From Porphyridium purpureum (lineage: Eukaryota > Rhodophyta > Bangiophyceae > Porphyridiales > Porphyridiaceae): 64,000 nucleotides of DNA. Under the pieces are notes generated by a model. It saw only the letters and a list, made by a program, of their open reading frames with translations. It searched no databases and had not been told where the DNA came from. Below are positions 1 through 9,708 of the stretch, piece by piece. Made by a program: the position numbers and the translations under genes. Position 1 is the stretch's first letter. The number at the start of each line of letters is the position of its first letter. The DNA lies in NCBI GenBank assembly GCA_008690995.1, contig VRMN01000001.1, positions 1,426,001 through 1,490,000 on the forward strand, written 5' to 3'.

Positions 1-2
1 CA

Positions 3-311
3 TTGTCTTTCTTGCGAAGTATACGTGACGGAGAGTTCTCGGTGATTTTGATGTGTGACAATCAAGCTGTGATGCGAGTAATAGAGATGGGGTACTCGCC
101 AAAGTTGCATCATATGGCGATAACCCGAGCAACAGATTTGGCCTGGTTGCATCAGGTGTGCGAAAAGCAGAAACTTGTGAAACTGGTATTTGTGAAGACG
201 GACGAAAATGTGGCGGACTTAATGACCAAGGCCTTATTTCCGGAGGGCCACATTAAGTGCTGGGAGAAGTTACGCGTCCCTCAGACCGGAAGGAGGAGCG
301 TGGAATTTTAG
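3..311 (+). mobile_element. Copia pol tail (RNase H), partial at window edge
   Basis: This is the C-terminal part of a Copia RNase H domain, almost base-for-base the same as 3288-3596 (two differences noticed over about 310 bases). It is cut by the window start. The near identity means the two copies share recent ancestry or were homogenised. Confidence 0.85.
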
Positions 312-378
312 GGTTCCGCCCCGAGAGACGCCGTAGGGTTTTGAGTACAAAACCCTAGAAAGTTCTATGATGAAAGAT

Positions 379-1056
379 TGTTCGAGAAGCGTGATGATCT
401 CGGACCTGTGAAATGTTTGTCATTGTCGTTTTGTGTGGCCTTGTGCAAAGGTCAAAGGCCGGCCGAAGCTTCTGGATTCGTTCTTGACGCGCCCTCCCGG
501 CCATTTTCCGGATACGTGGCCGGCTGTGGTTGCGAGTTGTGGAACGAATCAAAACCTGTGGTGGAAATTCGTCCTGTTGGGAAATTTGAATTCTCCGTCC
601 CGCTGGAAAGAGCAAGGACGAAGGGTATAAAAGGACGAAGGCGTTGGTTCCCAGGAACTGCGTCAAGGGGTAGAAGAAGAGGGGCAAGAAATAAAAAGAG
701 AATTCAATAGCTAATTGAGCATTAGCCGGAAGACTTGGGTTGGATTTCAGGAGAGGCACGCGAAGCGTGCTGTGCGAGCGGGATATCGGTCTGGAGCGTT
801 TTTAAAAAAGGCAGCTAATTTAAACAAAACCTTCCATCACCCTTCACTCTAATAAGACCGGTCCACTCTCCTCGTAGTCCCCTATAAGCTGGAATTTTCT
901 TGTCCCTCTTCTAGCCACCTCTTTCTGATTGTCCCGCTTGTCCTTCCGTTCGCTCTCGGTGTGTCGGTTCGCCGTCGGCCTTGTCAGTTCTGGGTGCGGC
1001 GGCTCTCAGTCCTGCTATCGGTGAAGCGGTCCGGCTCTTTTGCTGATCTGGTTACA
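379..1056 (+). repeat. Copia LTR, first copy
   Basis: The repeat runs from TGTTCGAG to GGTTACA, with TG...CA ends as in LTR elements. A TATAAAA box lies at 626-632 and marks the likely U3/R promoter. It matches 3664-4356. The first 200 bases are nearly identical to that copy, but identity drops clearly after about position 580. The ends are inferred from the TG/CA rule and from the limits of the match. Confidence 0.75.
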
Positions 1057-1220
1057 AAGCAGAAAGGGAGAAATCGCGGTAATTACCGCCCGGTTGTTTG
1101 AGAAAATGGAAAGCCATGAAATGAGGCACGAATGTCCCAGTAGTGAGGAAAATGCGGTGATGGATTAGGCAGCTAATCAGCTGCATGCGCGCATTGCGGG
1201 ACAGGAGATGATGATGGGAA

Positions 1221-3596
1221 ATGAGTCTGCTGGAGATGGGGAGATTCGGAGAGGCAGAACACCTCATAAAGCACGAGGTGGGGATTCCGTACAGGCCAAA
1301 CAGTCATGCTGAACAGCAGCGGTTTCACCACACGCTGAATCAGGGAATCCGTGCGAATCTTGTGCAGGCCGGACTCGGGAAGCGTTGGTTCATGCACGCC
1401 GCGCAGCATTTTGCGTTCATGACGAATAGACTTCACGTGGGCAGGAAGTCTGGAAAGACGCCGTTTGAATTACGACATGGTGAAAAATGGTCGCCGAGAA
1501 ATCTTAGTTTGCCATTCGGGTGCAAGGTGGTCTACAAAGATGATCAGCCTGACAATAAGTATGCACCGCGAGGAAAAGTTGGCATTCTCGTCGGCGTTGG
1601 AGAGCATCCGATGGCAATTTTGGTGCTTCCTCGGGATGACTGGACGAGTGAGACCCCAAAAGTAATTCGCACTCAGGATTTTAAGGCATTTACCCATGAG
1701 TTCCCTTTAAAGGGAATTGAACGAGAGATGGTGAGCCTGAGCCAGCAGGAAGAGTTGCCAGAAGTGGACGAACCATCCGCGGTTGAAGCGGTGCAGGACT
1801 TGGATCGTCGTATCGATGCTCTCAGAGCTAGAGAAGCGGAGCTTGAGAAAGAGATCGAGGCATTGAAAGTGAGAGTGGTTGACGAAGAACGGGCAGCAGG
1901 CACGGGTGGTCCAGTGACGATCCCACAGTTGAACTTAACGACTTTGCTGAAAACTGGAGCGGCGTTGGCGTCTGAGCAAGGACGAGCCGCGATGGAAAAA
2001 GAAGTCAAATCCATGCTGAAATTTGGGGTATGGGATGAGAGTCCCTTGACGCTGGAGGAGGCCCGGAGGCAACCTGGTGCTCGTTTCGTACGCACACATT
2101 TCATTTTCGGTCTGAAATTTGCTGAGATGCCGGAAGAATTTCGCAAGGGGAAGTGCCGCTTGGTGGCCGGGGGAAACAGGATATGGGGGTCCGATGGAGC
2201 TGCGACGAATGACATTTTTGATTATGAGACGCCTGCTGGTTTGTCAGCTATCCGAATGATAATAGCTGTGGCTGCAATTCTGGGCCTTCAGATTGTTAGC
2301 TTCGACATCAGTTCGGCATACCTCCATGCGGACCTGTCTGGGCCACCTACGTTTGCATATTTACCGCGTGAAATTTGTGATTCAAAAGGCACAGTAGTCA
2401 GGCTGAGAAAGGCGCTGTATGGCTTGCCCAGGAGCGGCTCGGATTTCTCACAAGATGCTCGGAGGAGATTGCAAAAGTTCCAGTGGAAGCTCGTGCATGG
2501 TGAAAAGAATGTGTACGTCCGGAGAAATGCTGCAAGTTCGTCAGTTGCGTTGTTGGCTCTGTACGTGGATGATGGTCTATTAGCCTGTCGAGAGGAGGAA
2601 CGCCCAGGAATCATCGAAGAATTGAAACAAGAGTTTCTCATAGAAAAAGCACCAGAACTATTGACGGAAGGAGGATCCTTGAGATTCCTGGGGACGAGCA
2701 TTTCCCTCAAAAATGGGAGCGTGAGTTTGGCGAATCAAGAGTATCAAGATGTGGTCATTCGGGAATTTGAGCAGGATATTAGACGCGTATTGCGTGCCGT
2801 GAAGTCACCATCTGAGAAGCTAGATGGCGAGGAAGTTCTGAATTATCAAGTCATCTGGAAGACTTTGAAAGTAAGAGAACACGTCGGGAGGCTGATGTGG
2901 CTCGCCAGAACGGTTCGACCTGATATTGCGTATGCAGTCGGTATGATTGCCCGGTACGTTGACAAGTGGAATGTGGCAGCAGAAAGGCTGCTCGTACGAG
3001 TCGTGCAGTATTTGAAAACACCTCGGGAAGCATTGGAGTATCACGTGTTGGGGAATCTCAAGGAAGGCATCAGAGGGGTGAACATTCTTGGATACACGGA
3101 TGCTGACTTTGCTGGTTGTCCAGAGAGTCGTGTGTCGACTTCTGGAAGAGCAACGTACTTAGTTGCTGGAGATTACAAGTACCTAGTGGATTGGTCTTCG
3201 AGAAAGCAGCGTTTCGTGAGCTCGTCGACTTCAGAGTCGGAGCTGGCCGCCCTAGAGGAAACTGTGCAACTCTCGTTGTTTCCTGCATTGTCTTTCTTGC
3301 GAAGTATACGTGACGGAGAGTTCTCGGTGATTTTGATGTGTGACAATCAAGCTGTGATGCGAGCAATAGAGATGGGGTACTCGCCAAAGTTGCATCATAT
3401 GGCGATAACCCGAGCAACAGATTTGGCCTGGTTGCATCAGGTGTGCGAAAAGCAGAAACTTGTGAAACTGGCATTTGTGAAGACGGACGAAAATGTGGCG
3501 GACTTAATGACCAAGGCCTTATTTCCGGAGGGCCACATTAAGTGCTGGGAGAAGTTACGCGTCCCTCAGACCGGAAGGAGGAGCGTGGAATTTTAG
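1221..3596 (+). mobile_element. Copia pol remnant: integrase end, RT, RNase H
   Basis: A long reading frame begins inside the integrase C-terminal region, continues through a coiled segment and then a Copia reverse transcriptase. The RT catalytic YVDD lies near position 2560 and ends in DDGLLACR. A Copia RNase H follows (DADFAG, SSSTSESEL). The frame has no gag, protease or integrase core, so the copy is defective. The 791-codon frame need not start where a start codon first appears, since the 5' part of pol is simply absent. Confidence 0.85.
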
Positions 3597-3663
3597 GGTT
3601 CCGCCCCGAGAGACGCCGTAGGGTTTTGAGTACAAAACCCTAGAAAGTTCTATGATGAAAGAT

Positions 3664-4356
3664 TGTTCGAGAAGCGTGATGATCTCGGACCTGCGAAATG
3701 TTTGTCATTGTCGTTTTGTGTGGCCTTGTGCAAAGGTCAAAGGCCGGCCGAAGCTTCTGGATTCGTTCTTGACGCGCCCTCCCGGCCATTTTCCGGATAC
3801 GTGGCCGGCTGTGGTTGCGAGTTGTGGAACGAATCAAAACCTGTGGTGGAAATTCGTCCTGTTGGAGAAATTTGTTCTCCCGTCCTTGCTGGAAAGAGCA
3901 AGGACGAAGGGTATAAAAGGACGAAGGGGCAAGCTGGTTCCCAGGAATTTCCAGGTCAAGGTAGAAGAAGAGGTAAGGGCAAATAGAATAAAAAGAGAAT
4001 TGGTTAGTTGGATTGAGGCAGTCGTTGGAAGACTTGGGTTGGATTTGCGGGAGAGGCACGCTAGCGTGTTGTGCGAGCGGATATCGGTCTGGAGTGTTTT
4101 TAAAAAGGCAGCTGGGGTTTAAACGTACCTTCCATCACCCTTCACTTGTCAAGACCGGTCCACTCCCTCTCGTAGTCCCCTATAAGTTGAATTTTCTGTC
4201 CTCTCTTCCTTTCTAGCCACTTTTCTCTGATTGTCCTGCTTGTCCTTCCGTTCGTTTCGGTGTGTCGGTTCGTCGTCGGTTTGTCAGTTTCCGGGGTGTG
4301 GCGGTTTCCAGTTCCTGTTATCGGTGAAGCGGTCCGGTTTTGTTGATTCGGTTACA
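3664..4356 (+). repeat. Copia LTR, second copy
   Basis: This copy matches the LTR at 379-1056, with a TATAAAA box at 3912-3918. It follows the RNase H end by about 70 bases, the expected 3' LTR position. About 20 bases after its end (to 4375) still match the sequence after the first LTR, as if a second internal region began here and was cut off. Confidence 0.75.
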
Positions 4357-4375
4357 AAGCAGAAAGGGAGAAATT

Positions 4376-5620
4376 CCAATTCAAACATTTAAATCCATGA
4401 CCACTATTGTCTGTCAAAATGGTGGACGATAAAGGTACAGTAAAAGTGGCATGTCTTCATGACGTCCACTTGTAGCTCTTGTTCGTCAACAAAGGTTTGC
4501 TTGTGGATGTTCGAAAGAATGGAATGCGTTTGGAAACGCAATTGTGGTGATGCGCAGGCGTGCCAGTGGGCAGCGAGCTGCGTAAGGTTGTGTGTCTTGC
4601 TGCGTTGTTGCCACGCAGCTGCTGAAGAGTAGGATGTGTTGGCAATGAGTAGGCATGGCGGAGAAGCACCAAGGATGGTCGGGCACCTCACGCTGCGCTT
4701 AAAGGCAGAGCCGGGAAGCGAGACCAGTGACTGCAATGACAACAAGGCTTGTACGTGCGCCAAGATACAAAGAGTGGAGTTTGGGCATGGCGCTCACTGG
4801 TCGTTGCTACAGCCTCCGGGGGTGATTGCGCGCAGGCGAGGTGGAGTTTACGCCAAAATAAGTAGAGGCGCTGGTAGTGTAGCCGCGTGGCAGACACGTG
4901 CATGGAGAACAGGGCAAAGTGCGTGGCAGGCACAGCGAAATCGCAAAGCCGAAAGAGATGCGAGTCCATTGGTTCAAGGAATGTTCAAGGGTGGCAGGCA
5001 AAGATGCGCATACAGTTCGAGCTGAGCAGTGTGTAAGTTTTGCTTTATTCGAAGTTTTTTTCTTTTTGATTCACGCACGACGCGCTGCGCGAGCCTCACA
5101 AGGCAACGTGAATGCATTTTCCGCGCACCTCCGCCTTCGAATGCCTTTTGCAAAGGTTAGGACAGTGCGCTTCGACGCACGAATTGTGCGCTGCGTCATC
5201 GTTTCAGCAGACTTTGGCGCGATGCCATGCTTTCCAAGAGCCTTCCACATACTTTGGATATCGAATAAGCTTGGTTGTGTGTGATCAATCGCAGCCTCCA
5301 ATACGCGTACCTTTTCCGTGTAGTACGTCATTAGGTTGCGCCACTCCTTCAGTGCGTATTGACCGAGCCTGCTCGCAAAGTCGGACGCCTTCTGCAGTCG
5401 GAAGGCGGGAATGCAGACTCTGCTCCGAGAACTTCTGTTCGTATCTTCCCACCACACCAGCCAACCTTTGCCGGCGAGACAGTAGGCAAGCTGGCCATTC
5501 TCGGCACAAGCCGGTACTTTCCTCTTCAGAAGTGCAGGAGAGACTCTGCGTTGACTAGACGACCTTGCCGACGCTCATCTGCATCCACGCGACGGTCGCT
5601 CACAAGCCCAACCAGCGAGC
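4376..5620. other. Gene-poor stretch, one unrecognised minus frame
   Basis: No recognisable gene is present. A minus-strand frame is open from about 5580 down to 5071. It encodes a Trp- and Gln-containing stretch (GQLAYCLAGKGWLVWWEDTN) and then a helical-looking segment with KEWRNLMTYYTEK. It has no clear start codon and stops where the solo LTR target site lies, so it may be the tail of a decayed gene. I do not recognise it. The rest (4376-5070) holds only short low-quality frames. Confidence 0.35.
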
Positions 5621-5625
5621 GCTGA

Positions 5626-5932
5626 TGTTATCCGTTCGACACCAGTCACCTAGAACAGTTCGGCCAGTCCAAAAACGGTAAGCCGTTGAAACGATAGACC
5701 GTCTAACCGTTTCTAGAAGCTTCTTGCGCTTACAGAAACTTCTAGACGTGCGCAGAAATGACAATGATTTACATTGTCAGTTCTCTTGGCGCCTTGCTGT
5801 CCCTGGCGGAGGTAAGGGTAAAAAAGGGCGACGCGCCTGCCCGGACTAGCCGGTCAGGTCTTGCTCGGAAGACAGAAGAGGTAAGGAGGAGGAAGAGTAA
5901 AGAGACCGACAGTAAAGACACTCAAGTACACA
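5626..5932 (+). repeat. Solo LTR with GCTGA target duplication
   Basis: A 307-bp unit begins TGTTATCC and ends TACACA. It is flanked by an exact direct repeat GCTGA at 5621-5625 and 5933-5937. It matches the solo LTR at 61752-62048 over most of its length, including the run TGGCGCCTTGCTGTCCCTGG and the GCCCGGACTAGCCGGTCAGG block. No internal region accompanies it. This is the signature left when an LTR element is lost by recombination between its ends. The element family is not identified. Confidence 0.88.
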
Positions 5933-5937
5933 GCTGA

Positions 5938-6794
5938 CAACACTCGGCTTGTTGAATTCATGGGCGCACGCTCACCCAGTGGCTTGCTTTTAGGTGTGCT
6001 GTTGCGTCCTGGGCCAGTAAAGATCGTGCCGCTTTTAAAGTGAATGCGCGGTCTTCGCGCAGTGCTGTTGGAAGTTACCAGGATTGCAGCACGTCCGAGA
6101 GAAGGGATATTCTAGGGTATGGAAACGACGTGTCACGGTTCGGGGCCACAGGCTTCTCCGGGAGAACATAAAAAAAGAAGGGGAAGACGATGTAGTATGC
6201 TAAATAAAGCAACTTGGTGGCGTATGGTTTTGTCATGCGCACGTGTGGACGTAACAGGCTTCAATTGAACGTCAAGGAACGACCACTTAATGTTGACGCA
6301 CGCGTGGACCCGAACCATGCCCCGCAGGAACCGCAGCGTCGTGAGCTCGGGGCTGGGTGTTTAACACATCACGCATGTTCTCGAACCATCTGGAGCCGCA
6401 AAAGTCTCGACGCGTTGCGCGCGACGCGCTTCCTGGATTTTCTCACTGTTTCATGATGGCAATGCAATGCGCATTGCACCACGGGAGGTACAGTAAGCGT
6501 GCACTGTACTTCTACGGTGCTTCCGTTCGAGCCGGTGCGGCCGGCGGGCAGGGCGGCCGGTGTGAAGTGCGCGAGGCAGAGCAGAAGTGTGAGCGGGGAG
6601 GTAGGGCAGTGAAGCACGCTTCAGCGACGAGAAGGGCAGGACTAGTGCTCGGACCTCGCTCTCGTCACTGCGCGCTGTTTGTGCTTGCGTTTTCTGCGTT
6701 GCGGTACCGGCTTGGTGGGGAAAGCGTGCGCGGGTCGGCGCGGCGTGGGAACGGCAGCCAGGCGGACGCTGCGGTGTACTGACACCTCGCAACC
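5938..6794 (+). promoter_or_regulatory. Upstream region of NOG1 with palindrome cluster
   Basis: No gene is seen in these 857 bases. At 6463-6478 there is a 16-bp perfect palindrome TGCAATGCGCATTGCA. It is followed by GTACAGT (6488-6494) and its inverted copy ACTGTAC (6503-6509), about 290 bases before the NOG1 start. The same elements recur upstream of other genes in the window, which suggests a promoter module. Its function is inferred only from position and recurrence. Confidence 0.5.
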
Positions 6795-8930
6795 ATGGTG
6801 GTCTACAACTTCAAGAAAATTCAGACGGTGCCAACGTCCACCGAGTTTGTGGATGTGGTGCTAAGCCGGACGCAGCGAAAGACGCCAACAGTGGTGCACA
6901 AAGGCTACGCTATTACACGCATTCGTGCGTTTTACATGCGCAAGGTCAAATACACGCAGTCGACCTTTCACGAGAAATTGACTCAGATTCTGGACGATTT
7001 TCCGCGGCTCGAAGAGCTGCACCCATTTTATGCGGACTTGATTAATGTGCTGTACGACCGTGACCACTACAAGCTGGCGCTCGGACAGTTGGCCAAAGCG
7101 CGGTCGCTGGTGGATGGTATCGCCAAAGATTATCTCAAACTGCTCAAATATGGTGACTCGCTTTATCGGTGTAAACAGCTGAAACGCGCGGCGCTTGGAC
7201 GCATGTGCACCTTGATGAAGCGACACACTTCGTCGCTGCAGTACCTGGAGCAAGTTAGGCAGCACATGGGCCGCCTGCCAAGCATCGATCCGGCCACGCG
7301 CACACTGCTAGTCGCGGGCTTTCCCAATGTGGGCAAGTCGTCGTTCATGAATAAGGTGACGCGTGCCGATGTTGACGTCCAGCCGTATGCATTCACGACC
7401 AAGTCGTTGTTCGTAGGACACATGGATTACAAATACCTGCGCTGGCAGGTGATCGACACGCCAGGCATCCTGGATCACTCACTTGAAGAACGCAACACAA
7501 TCGAGATGCAGAGCATTACGGCGCTTGCTCACCTACGCGCCGCGGTTCTATTCTTCATTGACCCGTCCGAGCAGTGCGGCTACGCTTTGCACCAGCAGAT
7601 CGAGCTACTACGCGGCATGGCGCCGCTTTTCCAGAACAAGCCGCTGATCGTGGTGCTGAACAAGACAGACTTGCAGTGGGAGGAAGAGCTCAGTGACGAG
7701 CATCGCCAAGCTCTGGCCGCGCTCGGCCCGAGCGTGGACCAGGCCGTTTCGAGTGGGAATGTTGAAAGCATTGATGTGGATGCTCTGCTGGAGATGAGCC
7801 AATCCAAGCCGGACGACCAGCCGGCGCACGTGGTGATGAAAATGTCTTCTTTGAGTGAGCAGGGCATAGCGCAGGTGCGTTCAGTTGCGTGCGACCTGCT
7901 GCTCAGGCAACGTGTTGACGCCAAGCTTCGCGGGAAGCGAATGAGCGGTGCACTGAACCGCCTGCACGTGGCACAACCGGCGGCGCGCGACGCGCGGCGC
8001 CGCCCGCCCGTGATTCCATCGTCAGTACAGCGAAAGCTTGATGATCTGGACAAGGCCGCCATGGCGACGGCGGCTGGCACATCGGATGACGAACAAGAAA
8101 ACGGGGACCCGGACGTCACGATGGATGAGGACACGCCGATTAGAGGGGAGGCGAAAAATCCTTCGTTGGGCCGCAAGCTCGAACGCGACCGCATGTGGGA
8201 GCTCGGCGGCCCTGGCGTTTTTGCATCCGATTGGCGGCGCGAGTATCGTGACCTGCAGCGCGCCGAGTGGGCGTACGATATTATTCCGGAAATCGTGGAT
8301 GGACACAACATTGCCGATTTTGTGGATCCAGACATTGAGCAGAAGTTGCTTGACTTGGAACGTGAAGAGGAGGCGCGCGTGGCCGCTGAAGAAGAGGTGA
8401 TGGAGGAGGAAGATGAAGACGGTCCGGTGCTAACCGCGGAGCAGCTTGAGCGAGTGCGCGCGATCCGCGAAAAGCGCGCGGTGTTGCGGCAGGAGTCCTG
8501 GATGGAGAAAACCAAGAATCGCCCGTCCGTCCCAGCCTCTCGTCTGGGTAAGCGCACACGCGTCGAGGAGCACCTCGAGGCGCACCTGAATGAAATGGGT
8601 ATGCATGAAGAAGACGCACAGGATGTCGCTGAGGGCATCGCCGATAAGATGCCTCTGCGCAAGGCGGCCAAACGCAGAAGGCTGGTTGAAGTGGAGGAGA
8701 CGGAGACGCAAATGATTGAGCGAAAGGAGGCGCTGGACGCCGCAGCGCGCAAGGCAGGCTTTGCCAATGCGAATCAAAAGGCGTTCGCTAAAAAGGTTGC
8801 GGCGCGCAAGCAGGCCAAGATACACGCGCGAACTCGCCAGCATGGCGATGGCGACCGACACATTCCGAATCTGCGACCGAGACACCTGTTTAGCGGCAAG
8901 CGCGGTATGGGCAAAACGCAGCGCCGGTAG
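6795..8930 (+). CDS. NOG1: Nucleolar GTP-binding protein 1 (NOG1/GTPBP4)
   Basis: This 711-residue protein is an Obg-related GTPase of large-subunit ribosome biogenesis, acting in the nucleolus and on pre-60S particles. The N-terminal helical NOG1 domain covers about residues 1-165. The GTPase domain follows, with G1 GFPNVGKSS (175-183), G3 DTPG (221-224) and G4 NKTD (289-292), then the NOG C-terminal region. The tail is rich in Lys and Arg, as expected for a nucleolar protein, and ends in RGMGKTQRR. The length is slightly above the usual 630-650 residues because of an acidic stretch around 520-550. The ATG at 6795 gives the family's MVVYNFKKI start. There is no intron. The next gene lies in the opposite direction, so the 3' ends converge. 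Confidence 0.97.
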   Translation: MVVYNFKKIQTVPTSTEFVDVVLSRTQRKTPTVVHKGYAITRIRAFYMRKVKYTQSTFHEKLTQILDDFPRLEELHPFYADLINVLYDRDHYKLALGQLAKARSLVDGIAKDYLKLLKYGDSLYRCKQLKRAALGRMCTLMKRHTSSLQYLEQVRQHMGRLPSIDPATRTLLVAGFPNVGKSSFMNKVTRADVDVQPYAFTTKSLFVGHMDYKYLRWQVIDTPGILDHSLEERNTIEMQSITALAHLRAAVLFFIDPSEQCGYALHQQIELLRGMAPLFQNKPLIVVLNKTDLQWEEELSDEHRQALAALGPSVDQAVSSGNVESIDVDALLEMSQSKPDDQPAHVVMKMSSLSEQGIAQVRSVACDLLLRQRVDAKLRGKRMSGALNRLHVAQPAARDARRRPPVIPSSVQRKLDDLDKAAMATAAGTSDDEQENGDPDVTMDEDTPIRGEAKNPSLGRKLERDRMWELGGPGVFASDWRREYRDLQRAEWAYDIIPEIVDGHNIADFVDPDIEQKLLDLEREEEARVAAEEEVMEEEDEDGPVLTAEQLERVRAIREKRAVLRQESWMEKTKNRPSVPASRLGKRTRVEEHLEAHLNEMGMHEEDAQDVAEGIADKMPLRKAAKRRRLVEVEETETQMIERKEALDAAARKAGFANANQKAFAKKVAARKQAKIHARTRQHGDGDRHIPNLRPRHLFSGKRGMGKTQRR

Positions 8931-9708
8931 TCGACCAGAGTATTGGCGACGGCGACAGATTGGTGCGTGATGGATGAGCTTTCAAAGATTGAAGGGATGG
9001 AGAAGCGCAGTAACCGTAGAGTAGATCCATCCTGTGCGCGCTGACTAGAACTTCACAGAGCGCCGGTCGGGGCTGTGCTCAGTAGAATACAGTGCTCATG
9101 ACGTTGCTGGGCGCATTTGGCACCGGACACCGTATCGCCCACTTTCCACAGCAGGGTCGTGAAAGCTTTTGTACCTCTTTGCCGGAGAAGAAAGTTGAGC
9201 AGCCGTTTTCAGGCATTCGTGTTGAGGGGATATGGTGTTGCTTTGGCCCTATTCAGATTGCACGCGCGGCGTGAGCGTTTGATTTTTGATGAAAAGAAGA
9301 GGATTCTATCTCTAGTGTACGTGTGTGTTTGTGTGAATGCCTTGCCGCTTCAACTGCAACTTCGTGCAAGCTCTGCGTCGTGCAGTGCTTGCAATCTCTG
9401 GCTGTGACGTCGCCTAATTTAGCCGCGCGGTGATCCGGTTGGAGATAAAACGAATCGGTTATTTGGAATACGACTGTGTTCTTCTTTTTTTCGAGGCCTT
9501 TCCTTCCACTTTATTCCGTTCCGCTTGAACGGTGACTTCTTTGAACCTGCTGTGCACGCGGATTTGTGCCTGCGCGCAAAGCCAGAAACCCAAAGGGCAA
9601 GCTGTAGAAGATAGGATGCGGAGGTTGCTGCACTTGATGACGCCAACTTCACTCGCCATGCTGCGAGGACGCGGGCAAACAAGAGGAGAGAAAAAGAAAT
9701 ACAAACTA
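8931..9708. other. Convergent 3' intergenic region
   Basis: This stretch separates the 3' ends of NOG1 and the NOA1-like gene. No credible reading frame, RNA gene or repeat was found. It presumably holds both 3' untranslated regions. Confidence 0.5.

Larger units (their letters stand above)
1..4375 (+). mobile_element. Tandem Copia-type LTR retrotransposon remnant
   Basis: Two pol tails and two LTRs alternate: an RNase H end (1-311), an LTR (379-1056), an internally shortened body (1057-3663) and a second LTR (3664-4356). The second LTR is followed by about 20 bases that also follow the first, then by unrelated DNA. Integrase C-terminal, reverse transcriptase and RNase H parts mark it as Ty1/Copia. 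It is broken: gag, protease and most of the integrase are absent. A 10-bp inverted repeat (TAGGGTTTTG / CAAAACCCTA) lies just before each LTR, at 334-357 and 3619-3642. Tandem copies sharing an LTR fit recombination between related elements. The left end lies outside the window. Confidence 0.85.

Noticed and set aside
4636-5025. 129-codon plus frame as a gene
   Set aside because: No domain, poor composition and no promoter-like signal beyond a lone GTACAGT at 4435.
7580-8767. 395-codon minus-strand frame opposite NOG1
   Set aside because: It is Ser/Arg-rich, has no domain, and mirrors the codon pattern of NOG1 on the other strand.
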